DNA of 56,032 nt from Myxococcaceae bacterium (GCA_905339255.1 CAJPFO010000280.1:1-56032); one strand, 5' to 3'. Positions 8,699 through 17,154 are shown, counted from the first letter of the stretch. Numbers and translations are program-made. The notes: generated by a model from the sequence alone, not told the origin.

Positions 8699-11050
8699 TC
8701 AGGGATCGACGGCCGTGCAGGGCGCTCCGCCGCAGACGTCGACGACGGCGCCTCCGGTCTTCATGAACTCGGACTTTTGGAGCTGGGCCTTGGCGTCGCG
8801 CCGCGGTGTCTCGTGGGGGTCGCGCCCGAACCCGTCCTCGGGGCGCGGCGGAATCACCGCCGTCGGAGGGGTCGGCGTGCCGCTGTCCCAGAGGATGATC
8901 GCCGATCCCGGCCAGGGCCCGGGCGGGAGCGGATCGATTCCGAAGTACGGCTGGTTGGTGGGGTCGTCGGGAAGCTGCTCGTCGTGGTGGCGTCCCGGCG
9001 CGAGTGCCGGCTGATGGATTCGTGCGCCCATCGTTCGCGCCTCGACCTCGGCCGAAACGTTCGCGACCTGGTGGTCTCCGAACGCGATGTGGAGCAGCAC
9101 GTTCTTCGCCGGCGTGTTCGGGTAGGGGTCGGCAGTCACGTGACTCGCATTGCCGTTCGCTTCGACGCGGTCCCAGAGCATCTGGAGCAGTGCGATGTTG
9201 AGCGAAGTCTCCGACGGGTCCCGATACGCGAAGCTCAGGAAGAGGAAGAAGTCGTCGAAGTCGACACTGCGGAGCAGGAGCGTGCTGTAGTTCATCCCCG
9301 TCACGCCGAGGACGACCTGCGTGTAGTCCTGCGCATACGCCGCGAGACCGCCACCGGCGATTCCGCCCTGGCTGTTTCCGTCGTAGAAGAGATCGCTCGT
9401 ATCGATGATGGGTCGGCCCTCGGTGTCCTGGAAGGCCGGGTTCGAGACGAACCCCTGGGGATGCTTCATGGCGCGGCCGAGGAAGAGGAAGTTCAGGAAT
9501 CCCTGATGCAGGCGATCGGGGAGCGTCGAGAAGAACGAGAGGTTCGAGAGGATCGTGAGCACGTTGTTGCGATCGTCCGACCCCATTCCGATCCACTTGG
9601 TCGCGCAATACACGAAGCGATGTGCCGTCGTGATGTCCCGGATGTTCCTGGCTCCGACCTCGCTTTCCGAGCCGAGAAGCCCGTGGCCGTAGAGGACGAT
9701 CCGGCCCGGATTCTCGGCGTCGACGGTTTCGGGAATCGTGCAGCGGAAATCGGCGATCCAATCCCGTGCGGGGTTCCTCACCGGTAGGCCGTCGGGGCCC
9801 CGTAGGAGGCTCGTTCCCGGCGCGCCATCCGCCGTCAGGTAGAGCGGCACCCGGATCGTTCCCTGGACGCGCCGGAAGGTCCGCGTCGAGCCGCCGGGGC
9901 CGTCGCCATCGGTGACGGGCGTGTTGGAGGTGACCGTGAACTCGGGCGCTCCCCCGCCGAGGCTCGCAAAGGCATCGTCGCGCATCGCGAGCATCCGCTC
10001 CGACATGTTGCGCTTCGAAATGATCGTGAAATCCCAGGCGAGCAGGAGATCGTCCCGGCCGACGCCGGCCCGGGCGAGGTCCGAGAAGATCCGCTCCATC
10101 CCGGGCCGCCGCGATTCGAACTCCGGCATGAACGTCGGCACGCGGTCCCGGTAGAGCCGGAAGGCGCGGCCCGGCGCGATCGGCTCGTCCGAGCCGGTGC
10201 GGAGGTTCCGCAGCGCAACCACGTAGCGCCGGCCCTTCTCGAGGTTCTTGCCCACGCGCAGGATCACGATGTCCGGGACGAACGGATCGGGCTCGGACCA
10301 GACGAGCCGTCGCTCGCCGGTCTCCGCGTCGATGAGGACGATGGGCGAGTCGGCCTCGAGCGAGCGGGCGACCTTCGTGATGAGGGGCGCCCCCGAGCGC
10401 GCGAGGTCGACACCGGGAAGCGTCGTGAGGAGCTTCGTGCCGGGGCTGAAACCGTCGTTGCGGTTGTACTCGGTCGGATCGGTGTGCAGTCCATCGAAGC
10501 GCGCCGGCATCGAGTCGAGCGCGAAGTTCACGCGACGGCCCGAGTCGGTGGTCGGGTCCTCGACGGTCAGGTGATCGCTCGGGAAGGGGAAGATGCACTT
10601 CGACGGATCGAGGAACTCGCAGCGGGCGAGCGTCGATTCGTCGATCCCGGGTTCGTACGAGACGGTGGACGACACGGTCGCGTCGGGCCGACCGTCGCCG
10701 TCACGATCGACCGAGACGAAGAGCGTGTTGCGTCCGAGCGAGAGATCCGCCGCTGCGAGCGCTCCCGTCGCGCTCGCGCCGTCGACCTCGAGCGCGACCG
10801 GGACGATCGCAGCAGCGGCTTCGTCGGAGCCGCGGAGCAGCCTCGCGCTCACGCTCCCGCCGTCACCGAGCGGAGCGCCGAGATCGATCGTGATCGGGAC
10901 GTCGCCGCTCGGATCGGCCTGCGAGAGGTCCGGCGGGCTCAGGATCGCGAGCGCCGGCGGATTGCAGCCCGAGAGCGAGGGAAGGATCGCGCAGCCGAGT
11001 GCGACGGCTGCGAGCCGCAGCGTGCGGGACACGGGGTCGTTCCGATTCAT
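8699..11050 (-). CDS. Large lipoprotein with an alpha/beta-hydrolase (lipase-like) domain
   Basis: 783 residues. The signal peptide ends in LSGC, so Cys29 should be lipidated. Residues about 35-132 form a beta-rich module ending SVDRDGDGRPDATVSSTVSY that is clearly homologous to the N-terminus of the ceramidase-like protein at 12826-14649. Further on, FPFPSDHLTVEDPTTDSGRR resembles the start of secreted bacterial lipases with an Ig-like N-terminal region. GHGLLGS (455-461) looks like an oxyanion loop, and GNSQGG puts Ser560 on a nucleophile elbow; GDH at 658-660 could supply acid and His. I infer a surface esterase or lipase of unknown substrate. Its ATG overlaps the stop of the PEP-CTERM gene (ATGA), making it the last gene of the run. 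Confidence 0.72.
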   Translation of the reverse strand: MNRNDPVSRTLRLAAVALGCAILPSLSGCNPPALAILSPPDLSQADPSGDVPITIDLGAPLGDGGSVSARLLRGSDEAAAAIVPVALEVDGASATGALAAADLSLGRNTLFVSVDRDGDGRPDATVSSTVSYEPGIDESTLARCEFLDPSKCIFPFPSDHLTVEDPTTDSGRRVNFALDSMPARFDGLHTDPTEYNRNDGFSPGTKLLTTLPGVDLARSGAPLITKVARSLEADSPIVLIDAETGERRLVWSEPDPFVPDIVILRVGKNLEKGRRYVVALRNLRTGSDEPIAPGRAFRLYRDRVPTFMPEFESRRPGMERIFSDLARAGVGRDDLLLAWDFTIISKRNMSERMLAMRDDAFASLGGGAPEFTVTSNTPVTDGDGPGGSTRTFRRVQGTIRVPLYLTADGAPGTSLLRGPDGLPVRNPARDWIADFRCTIPETVDAENPGRIVLYGHGLLGSESEVGARNIRDITTAHRFVYCATKWIGMGSDDRNNVLTILSNLSFFSTLPDRLHQGFLNFLFLGRAMKHPQGFVSNPAFQDTEGRPIIDTSDLFYDGNSQGGIAGGGLAAYAQDYTQVVLGVTGMNYSTLLLRSVDFDDFFLFLSFAYRDPSETSLNIALLQMLWDRVEANGNASHVTADPYPNTPAKNVLLHIAFGDHQVANVSAEVEARTMGARIHQPALAPGRHHDEQLPDDPTNQPYFGIDPLPPGPWPGSAIILWDSGTPTPPTAVIPPRPEDGFGRDPHETPRRDAKAQLQKSEFMKTGGAVVDVCGGAPCTAVDP

Positions 11051-11661
11051 GCCCGGCGCCCCATCCCACGGGCCATTCCCGAGAGGAGTGCGAGGCCGGC
11101 CGCCGCGAGCGCTGCCGTTCCGGGCTCGGGGACCGGCGTGAAGGTCGCGCTGTCGAGCCAGAAGCTGCTCGTCGAGACGCCATCGGTCGAGAGCCGGATC
11201 TCCGTGAAGAGACCGGCGATGAAGAGGGTCTCCTCGTGGTAGCCGCTATCGCCCACGTTCGAGATCGTCGAGGTCGTCGCGGCTTCGAGAGTGGCGCCCT
11301 GGAAGGCCTCGAGGAGGATCGGAAGCGTGACGCCGTCGTTCGAGATCGAGAGGACGTCGATCGAGAAGGAGGTCACCGGCACGCTGAAGGTGAAGACGAT
11401 GTCCGGCGCGTAGGTGTTGAGCAGGCCGTTCGTCCCCGAGGTCGCGAAGGTCCCCGCGGCGGGAATCCCCGTCAAGGTTTCGAGGTCGGCCTCGTCGAGC
11501 ACGAGGGCGGTGCTCACGGAGACGCCGGGAAGCGACGCGATCGCCACGTCGCTCGGGGAGGCGAGATCGTCGAACCCGACGTGGGTGGCGTCGGCAGCGG
11601 GTGGGGCGAGGAGCGCGAAGAGCAGCGCGATCACGGCAGCCGGAAGGCGAGCGGACGGCAT
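11047..11661 (-). CDS. PEP-CTERM sorting-signal protein
   Basis: 204 residues: N-terminal signal peptide (about 1-25, ending ADA), a beta-rich extracellular body with no recognised enzyme motif, and a C-terminal VPEPGTAAL, hydrophobic stretch and GRRA basic end. That tail is the PEP-CTERM signal cut by an exosortase (EpsH/XrtA type). Such proteins are exported and associate with exopolysaccharide or the outer surface; no exosortase gene is in this window. AGGAGG lies 10 nt before the ATG. Just upstream is the bipartite element at 11682-11715, so this gene may have its own promoter inside the run. It overlaps the next gene by 4 nt. Confidence 0.86.
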   Translation of the reverse strand: MPSARLPAAVIALLFALLAPPAADATHVGFDDLASPSDVAIASLPGVSVSTALVLDEADLETLTGIPAAGTFATSGTNGLLNTYAPDIVFTFSVPVTSFSIDVLSISNDGVTLPILLEAFQGATLEAATTSTISNVGDSGYHEETLFIAGLFTEIRLSTDGVSTSSFWLDSATFTPVPEPGTAALAAAGLALLSGMARGMGRRA

Positions 11662-11681
11662 GGCGAGGATTCCTCCTGTGG

Positions 11682-11715
11682 GGAGGAAGTGGCGTGCCGA
11701 TGGCGCTTGTGTCAG
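11682..11715 (-). promoter_or_regulatory. Bipartite promoter-like element, copy A
   Basis: Read on the minus strand: CTGACACA (11715-11708), 15 nt, CCACTTCCTCC (11692-11682), ending 20 bp before the PEP-CTERM ATG at 11661. The sequence and spacing are identical to copy B at 14712-14745. The TGA inside CTGACACA is also the stop codon of the preceding HEAT-like gene. CTGACA and CCACTT are 17 bp apart, the spacing of a -35/-10 promoter, but the downstream half does not resemble a sigma-70 or sigma-54 element. Confidence 0.55.
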
Positions 11716-12833
11716 GGAAAGCCCGCGCCTTGCCCCGGGCCCGGCCGGGCCGAGGCGCCCCCTGCCCGGCGCAGCTCGGCCTTCGCGAGCGGTGCGAGCG
11801 GGCTCCCGTCGCGGGCGGCCTCGCGCTCGAGGATCGACGCGGCCTGCGCGGTTCCGAGCGCCCCGATCGCGCGGAGCACGGCCCTCGCGACACCCGGATC
11901 CGGATCGTCGAGGTGTCGAGCGAGCGCCGCTACTTGCGCAGCGTGCCAGGGCCAGGCGAGCGCATACGCCGCTTCTCGGCGCAGCGCCGGATCCGGGCTC
12001 GAGAGGGAGGTGGCGATCCACGCCGAGAGGGCCGGGTCGTCGAGCGCTCCGAGCGCCCGGATGAGTTCGAGCCTCTCGCCGGGCTCGAGGGGGGATTGCG
12101 CGAGCCCGCGAAGTGCCGCCCGCGAGTCGAATCCGGGAGCCCCGTCGAGAAGCCTCGCGAGCGCCACCCGCGTCGTCACCGGGAGATTCGTGGCCACGGA
12201 GACCTGCGCCGCGAAGGGCGCCACGTCGGCGGGTGTCTCGAAGAAGCCCGGGGCCTTCGCCGCGCGAGCGAGCTCCGCGACGGCATCGGCCCGCAGCGGC
12301 GAGACTCCGGAGCGCAGGTTCCCGGCGACGAGCCGCCGGAGCGCGGCCGCGGCCTCCGGCCCCTTCGCGTCGAGGAGCCTGCGGTATTCGCGAGCGGCGT
12401 CGCGAACGCACGCTCCGCTTTCGCCGTCGAGCGCCCATTCCTGCCCCGCCTCCTGGATCGTGAAATAGGGGAATCGGGAGGCGAGGCCCGCGAACTCGGG
12501 GCGCTTCTCGGTACGCTCGAGGAACAGGAGCGCGCGCTCGCCCTCGCGCCAGCCCGGCATCCCCTCGGCATGGGGAAAGACGTCGAAGCGAACGGGCGTC
12601 GGAACGCCCGCGATCGTCTCGAGCGTTCGGACCGTGAAGTACTCCTGCCGATCCGAGCCGTCGCTCGCGCTCCAGATCCGGAGCGGCGACACGAACTCGA
12701 CGACGACGGCCGCGTCGGAACTCTGGAGGAGCTGGCGCAGGCCCGCACGCTGGACGACCACGTGGGCGCCAGCGCTCGACGCAGCGGTGAGGACGCCGAA
12801 CGCGACGAGCGCTCCGAGCCTCCGTCTACTCAT
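11712..12833 (-). CDS. Exported HEAT-repeat-like protein
   Basis: 373 residues. A Sec signal peptide (residues 1-23, ending AGA) is followed by a beta-rich domain (about 25-130) containing GERALLFLER, then helical repeats from about 215 to 350. DDPALSAWIATSLSSPDPAL, REAAYALA and DDPDPGVARAVLRAIGAL have the spacing of HEAT/PBS-lyase repeats. These usually act as protein-binding scaffolds, here probably in the periplasm. The ATG overlaps the end of the upstream ceramidase-like gene by 8 nt and lacks a good ribosome site, which fits translational coupling. No function can be assigned beyond scaffold-like. Confidence 0.77.
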   Translation of the reverse strand: MSRRRLGALVAFGVLTAASSAGAHVVVQRAGLRQLLQSSDAAVVVEFVSPLRIWSASDGSDRQEYFTVRTLETIAGVPTPVRFDVFPHAEGMPGWREGERALLFLERTEKRPEFAGLASRFPYFTIQEAGQEWALDGESGACVRDAAREYRRLLDAKGPEAAAALRRLVAGNLRSGVSPLRADAVAELARAAKAPGFFETPADVAPFAAQVSVATNLPVTTRVALARLLDGAPGFDSRAALRGLAQSPLEPGERLELIRALGALDDPALSAWIATSLSSPDPALRREAAYALAWPWHAAQVAALARHLDDPDPGVARAVLRAIGALGTAQAASILEREAARDGSPLAPLAKAELRRAGGASARPGPGQGAGFP

Positions 12834-14649
12834 GCAGGAGATCGAGAAGCCCGGTCATGGCCGCCTGGAGCTGCGGATCGGCCATGTCTCCGATGTTGTT
12901 GAGGAAGACCGTTCCGCAATCGAGCGTCGCGGCGAGCGGGCAGGAATCCTCGTCGCCCTGCACGACGAAGAGCCAGCACTGGTGGCAAGTGGGGTTGAAC
13001 TTGGCCGCCGGCATCTGGTAGCCGATCTCGTCGTTGCCGAGGCCGGCCACGAAGCGATGCTCGCTCTTCGTCATCTGCGAGCGGTAGATGTCGCCGATCT
13101 GGGGATCGAGCTCGTTCGGGGTGACGGCGATCGTGGCATTCCCGATCCGGATCGCGTTCACCTCGGTCGTGATCGTCCGCGTGCCATCGGGCTTCGACTC
13201 GAAAGCCCGTCTTCCGAAGACCCCCTGCGTCCCCGTGATGATGAAGAACGGATTCTGGACGAGCACCTCGAAAGGCCCCGCACGGAGCGCTTCGATCGGC
13301 GGCGCGGCATCCCAGGCAGCCTGCGCATCGAGCGCCGCGGTTGCCCGCTCGGCGAGCTTCTCTCCGAACGCCCGGGCGATCTCGAAGGTCCGTCTCGGAA
13401 GAGGCTGGCCGTTCGGGCCCGCGATGTCGACATCGAGCGGGCCCTGCAGGACTCCGAGGTCGGCGCTCATGTAGATCGCCATCCCGCCGTAGCGCGCTTC
13501 GATCGCCTCGCGCATGAAGTGCGGAAAATCCGAGGTGATGAGCGTATTCGAGGAACCGAGGCTCTCGGGATGGCTCGCGAAGTTCACGAGCGTCGCGATC
13601 GTGGCGCCCTCGCCGCCGCGCTCGCGGAGCTGGAGCACCGGGACGCTCGGGTTCGTGATCTCGCCGGGATCCCCGGCGACGTGGAGCGGCCCCGGCGGGC
13701 CCGTGTACGGCTCGAAGGGCTTCTCGCGATCGACGAGGAGGAAGGGGAGGGTGAGCTCCCGGAGCACCTCTCCGTCCGCGACGAGGTCGGGGTACGGCGC
13801 AAGCGAGGCGCCCTGCGTGGTGCCCGTCGCGAAGCGGATCTCGGCGGGCTCGAGCGCGAGCGCCGCCTCGGCGATGCACTCGGCGACGCTCTGGTTCACG
13901 AAGTCGACGTAGCCGAGATCGACCCCCGGCGTGAGCTCGTCGCGACCCCAGAGGCCCATCGTATCGGGCCCTTCGTGCTGGTGTGTGCTCGAGACCGTGA
14001 TGCTGTCGAGGCCGAGCGCGGGGTCGACCAGGCTCCGGATGGTCTGGACTTCGTTGTGGAAGTAACCGATCAGATCGAGCACCACGATCGCGATCCGCTT
14101 GCCGCGCGATTCGAGGACGATCCCGCGCGCCCAGAGGTCGTCGTGCACGCCCGTCGCGCGCCGATCGTTCGAGAAGCCCGCGAGGTAGATGGGGTCGGTG
14201 TGATTCACGCCGACGACGGGAGTGATCTTGCGTTTGCACGCCGCGGCGCGCAGCGCCGAATCCCAGGTGAAGGTCGATGAGAGCACGCTCTCGGGGCGAC
14301 CGTCGCCGTCGCGGTCGATGCTCACGAAGAGCGTGTTGCGGCCGGCCGAGAGGTCCTCCGGGCCGAGGGCCGCGGTGGCGAGATCGCCCTCGACCGCGAG
14401 GTCCACTTCCGCGATCGAGGTCGGCGGGAAGTCGACCCCGCCGAGGAGTCTCGCCCGCACCGAGCCGCCGGGCCCGAGCGGCTCCCCGAGGGATACGCGG
14501 ACTTCTGCCTCGCCGTCCGGAGGCAGGGTCGATCCGTCCATCGGGCTCGAGATCCCGGCCGAGCCCCCAACGCACGAGATTCCGAGCGTTCCGAGCGCAC
14601 CCGCCGCAACGAGCGCCAGCCATCCGACTCCCCGCAGGTTCGACGCCAT
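12826..14649 (-). CDS. Neutral/alkaline ceramidase-like exported protein
   Basis: 607 residues from ATG 14649. A signal-peptide-like start with Cys26 (GISC) could be lipidated, though the lipobox is weak. Residues about 32-130 are the module shared with the lipoprotein at 8699-11050, including NTLFVSIDRDGDGRPESVLS. From about 140 the sequence follows the neutral ceramidase amidohydrolase domain: GVNHTDPIYLAGF, RRATGVHDDLWARGIVLE, IVVLDLIGYF and VSSTHQHEGPDTMGLWG. The His-x-His of STHQHEGPD matches the zinc-binding loop. Later ceramidase elements (NFASHPESLGSSN, ITSDFPHFMRE) are also present. Family members cleave the amide of ceramide, but bacterial relatives differ in substrate. It is the first gene of the exported run and divergent from a PEP-CTERM gene. 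Confidence 0.82.
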   Translation of the reverse strand: MASNLRGVGWLALVAAGALGTLGISCVGGSAGISSPMDGSTLPPDGEAEVRVSLGEPLGPGGSVRARLLGGVDFPPTSIAEVDLAVEGDLATAALGPEDLSAGRNTLFVSIDRDGDGRPESVLSSTFTWDSALRAAACKRKITPVVGVNHTDPIYLAGFSNDRRATGVHDDLWARGIVLESRGKRIAIVVLDLIGYFHNEVQTIRSLVDPALGLDSITVSSTHQHEGPDTMGLWGRDELTPGVDLGYVDFVNQSVAECIAEAALALEPAEIRFATGTTQGASLAPYPDLVADGEVLRELTLPFLLVDREKPFEPYTGPPGPLHVAGDPGEITNPSVPVLQLRERGGEGATIATLVNFASHPESLGSSNTLITSDFPHFMREAIEARYGGMAIYMSADLGVLQGPLDVDIAGPNGQPLPRRTFEIARAFGEKLAERATAALDAQAAWDAAPPIEALRAGPFEVLVQNPFFIITGTQGVFGRRAFESKPDGTRTITTEVNAIRIGNATIAVTPNELDPQIGDIYRSQMTKSEHRFVAGLGNDEIGYQMPAAKFNPTCHQCWLFVVQGDEDSCPLAATLDCGTVFLNNIGDMADPQLQAAMTGLLDLLHE

Positions 14650-14675
14650 GGGCCTGGTCTCCGCACGCCCCCGCC

Positions 14676-14707
14676 GGAAGTGGCGTCCGGGCGTCGCATT
14701 GTGGCAT
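14676..14707 (-). promoter_or_regulatory. Bipartite promoter-like element, degenerate copy C
   Basis: On the minus strand ATGCCACA (14707-14700), 16 nt, CCACTTCC (14683-14676), ending 26 bp before the ATG of the ceramidase-like gene. It matches the CTGACACA / CCACTTCCTCC pair in 6 of 8 and 8 of 11 positions, with spacing one base longer. It is weaker than copies A and B, but lies at the same distance from a start codon. Confidence 0.35.
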
Positions 14708-14711
14708 GGCG

Positions 14712-14745
14712 CTGACACATCTGGGGCCTCGAGACCACTTCCTCC
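14712..14745 (+). promoter_or_regulatory. Bipartite promoter-like element, copy B
   Basis: CTGACACA (14712-14719), 15 nt, CCACTTCCTCC (14735-14745), ending 26 bp before the GTG of the PEP-CTERM gene at 14772. All 19 fixed bases and the 15-nt gap equal copy A, while the spacer sequences differ. An overlapping TGGCAT-N5-TGACA at 14702-14717 resembles a sigma-54 site but lacks the GC of the -12 element. Confidence 0.55.
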
Positions 14746-14771
14746 TTGCAGTTCCAACCACGGAGGCAGCG

Positions 14772-15458
14772 GTGCGCATCAAGAAGACCTGGATGGCGGT
14801 GGCGGCGGGTGTGGCAGGGCTCTTGCTCGTCGGGGCCGGGACGGCTTCGGCGGCCTCGATGCCCGTGAACGGTCGGGATACGCGCGTCACGGTGACGGGC
14901 GCGGACGAGCTCGGTGACCTCGGGATCACGCTCTCGTCGAACGCCCCGGTCGATGGCGTCGGGCGCCTGGTCTTCGAGATCACGGGCGGAATGTTCGACC
15001 TGTTCTTCCTCGAGGGCACGCTCGAGCACGCGGCCGACCTCGGCGTCACGCTGAGCTCGGGCGGCACCACGCTCGCGCTCGACGAGTTCGTGATCGACAC
15101 GACGGGCCTCGAGTTCCTGCTCTTCGGCACGGCGACGATCTCGGACGGAGTCGGCCCCGACGTGAGCATCCCGGGAGTGCCGCTCTTCACGCTCACGTTC
15201 TGCAACGCGCCTGCGATCTTCGGCCCCTGCATCAACAACGACGGGAGCTACCAGATCGACGGCTACGGTCTGCTCGTGACGGCCGACGCCGCGTCCGCGA
15301 TCGGCGACGTCTTCGGCGTCGACGCGAGCGGCCTCGTAGACTCGCAATTCGGAATCGCGAACATCGCGATCACCTTCGTGCCCGAGCCCGGAACGCTCGT
15401 GCTCGCGAGCGCCGGCCTCGTCGGCCTCGCGGCGTCGCGGAGGCGACGCAGCGCGTAG
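14772..15458 (+). CDS. PEP-CTERM sorting-signal protein
   Basis: 228 residues from GTG 14772, with GGAGG about 7 nt upstream. Signal peptide of about 28 residues (KKTWMAVAAGVAG..., ending ASA), then a beta-rich extracellular domain of unknown role. The C-terminal sorting signal is VPEPGTLVL, a hydrophobic helix and SRRRRSA. The body has a single disulfide-capable pair (FCNAP and GPCINN). Divergent from the ceramidase-like operon, with 122 bp between the starts, which hold elements B and C. A strong terminator follows at 15498, so this is a one-gene transcript. Confidence 0.87.
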   Translation: MRIKKTWMAVAAGVAGLLLVGAGTASAASMPVNGRDTRVTVTGADELGDLGITLSSNAPVDGVGRLVFEITGGMFDLFFLEGTLEHAADLGVTLSSGGTTLALDEFVIDTTGLEFLLFGTATISDGVGPDVSIPGVPLFTLTFCNAPAIFGPCINNDGSYQIDGYGLLVTADAASAIGDVFGVDASGLVDSQFGIANIAITFVPEPGTLVLASAGLVGLAASRRRRSA

Positions 15459-15497
15459 CCGCGCTCGCCGAGGCCCGCGCGCCGGGCCACGTTCTCG

Positions 15498-15530
15498 AGC
15501 CCCGTCCGGCAGACGCCGGGCGGGGCTTTT
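15498..15530 (+). terminator. Rho-independent terminator after PEP-CTERM gene
   Basis: AGCCCCG-T-CCGGC (15498-15510), loop AGAC, GCCGG-G-CGGGGCT (15515-15527), then TTTT at 15527-15530. The 13-bp stem contains one G-U pair. It ends the upstream gene 40 bp after its stop and insulates glpD. Confidence 0.87.
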
Positions 15531-15558
15531 CGTTAGACTCGTTCGCCGGAGGGGGCGG

Positions 15559-17139
15559 ATGAACCGCAACGACATGCTCCGTGCGCTCGCGCGCGATCGC
15601 TTCGACGTGATCGTGATCGGAGGCGGCGCGAGCGGCCTCGGTGTCGCCGTCGACTCGCAGACACGAGGCTATCGGACGCTCCTCCTCGAGCAGGACGACT
15701 TCGCGAAGGGAACGTCGAGCCGCAGCACGAAGCTCGTCCACGGCGGCGTCCGCTACCTCCAGCAGGGCAACATCGCGCTCGTTCTCGAGGCGCTTCGCGA
15801 ACGCGGGCTCCTGTGCCGCAATGCGCCGCATCTCGTCCAGCCACTCGCGTTCATCGTCCCCCGCTACCGCTGGTGGGAAGGGCCGTTCTACGGCGTCGGC
15901 CTCAAGGTCTACGACGTCCTCGCGCAGTCGCTCAATCTCGCTCCGTCGCGCCTGCTCGACTACGCCGAGACGATCGAGCGGATCCCGAACGTCGAGAAGG
16001 AAGGCCTCCTCGGCGGAGTCGTCTACCACGACGCGCAGTTCGACGATGCCCGACTCGCGGTCTGCTTGGCGCGGACGGCGGTCGACTACGGCGCGACCGT
16101 TCTCAACTACTTCCGCGTGACGCGGCTTCTGAAAGAGGACGGCATCGTTCGCGGCGTCGAGGCCGAGGACGTCGAGACGGGCTCCCGCGTCGAGGTCCAC
16201 GCGCGAGTCGTCGTGAACGCCACGGGGATCTTCAGTGATGCGATCCGCGCGATGGACGACGAGAGCGTCGAGCGGGTCGTCGCACCGGCGCAGGGCGTAC
16301 ACATCGTTCTCGAGGCATCGTTTCTCGCCCGCGATACGGCGATCATGGTTCCGAAGACGGACGACGGACGCGTGCTCTTCGTGATTCCCTGGCTCGACCG
16401 GGCGCTCGTCGGGACGACCGACGTCGAGATGAAGGTCCCCGAGCTCGAGCCGACCGCACGGATCGACGAGATCGAGTTCATCCTTCGCAACGCCGCGCGT
16501 TACATGGAGCGCGACCCGAAGCCCGGCGACATCCTCTCGGTATTCGCCGGGCAGCGGCCGCTGGTTCGCATGGGCGGCATGCAGGAGACGAAGAAGATCT
16601 CGCGCGAGCACGTGGTCGAGACCTCCCGATCGGGGCTCGTCTCGATCATGGGCGGGAAGTGGACGACCTACCGGAAGATGGCCGAGGACACCCTCGACGA
16701 TGCCGTCCAGGTGGGCGGGCTCGCCGAGCGCAAGTGCGTGACCGAAGAACTCCGCCTGCACGGCTGGCTCTCGCCGGGAGATGCGGCGCTCGCGGCGTCG
16801 GGCGAGCTGCGGATGTACGGCTCCGACGCTCCCCGAGTCGAAGCCTTCCTGGCCGAGGATGCGGCGCGGCGCGAGCGGCTCCATCCCCGGCTTCCGTACC
16901 GGGTCGGGCAGCTCCGCTTCGCGGTGCGTCACGAACTCGCGAGAACCGTCGAGGACCTCCTCTCGCGACGCACCCGGAGCCTCGTCCTCGACGCACGTGC
17001 GGCGATCGAAGCGGCGCCGAAGGCCGCGGCGATCCTCGCCGACGAACTCGGCCGCGACGGCGCGTTCGCGCAGTCCGAGCTCGATCGCTTCCTCGACGTG
17101 GCGGGCGGTTACCTGCCGCCCGCCGAGCTTCGCGAGTAG
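15559..17139 (+). CDS. glpD: FAD-dependent glycerol-3-phosphate dehydrogenase
   Basis: 526 residues. Oxidises sn-glycerol-3-phosphate to dihydroxyacetone phosphate and passes electrons to quinone at the inner face of the cytoplasmic membrane. The N-terminal FAD fold VIVIGGGASGLGVAVDSQTRG (about 17-37) is followed by GTSSRSTKLVHGGVRYL, the GlpD signature, and by MGGKWTTYRKMAEDTLDDAV near residue 365. The C-terminal helical DAO_C domain is complete, so the length is normal for the family. GGAGGGGG stands before the ATG. It is a single gene after a terminator and converges on the UbiA gene with only 15 bp between the stops. Confidence 0.96.
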   Translation: MNRNDMLRALARDRFDVIVIGGGASGLGVAVDSQTRGYRTLLLEQDDFAKGTSSRSTKLVHGGVRYLQQGNIALVLEALRERGLLCRNAPHLVQPLAFIVPRYRWWEGPFYGVGLKVYDVLAQSLNLAPSRLLDYAETIERIPNVEKEGLLGGVVYHDAQFDDARLAVCLARTAVDYGATVLNYFRVTRLLKEDGIVRGVEAEDVETGSRVEVHARVVVNATGIFSDAIRAMDDESVERVVAPAQGVHIVLEASFLARDTAIMVPKTDDGRVLFVIPWLDRALVGTTDVEMKVPELEPTARIDEIEFILRNAARYMERDPKPGDILSVFAGQRPLVRMGGMQETKKISREHVVETSRSGLVSIMGGKWTTYRKMAEDTLDDAVQVGGLAERKCVTEELRLHGWLSPGDAALAASGELRMYGSDAPRVEAFLAEDAARRERLHPRLPYRVGQLRFAVRHELARTVEDLLSRRTRSLVLDARAAIEAAPKAAAILADELGRDGAFAQSELDRFLDVAGGYLPPAELRE

Positions 17140-17154
17140 GCCGGGCCGGGCACC

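Noticed and set aside
14402-14409. CCACTTCC inside the ceramidase-like gene
   Set aside because: It lies mid-gene, has no CTGACACA partner at 15-16 bp and is not near a start codon, so I treat it as chance.
14702-14717. Sigma-54 promoter for the PEP-CTERM gene at 14772
   Set aside because: TGGCAT-N5-TGACA lacks the GC of the -12 element, and the site overlaps the better conserved bipartite element.
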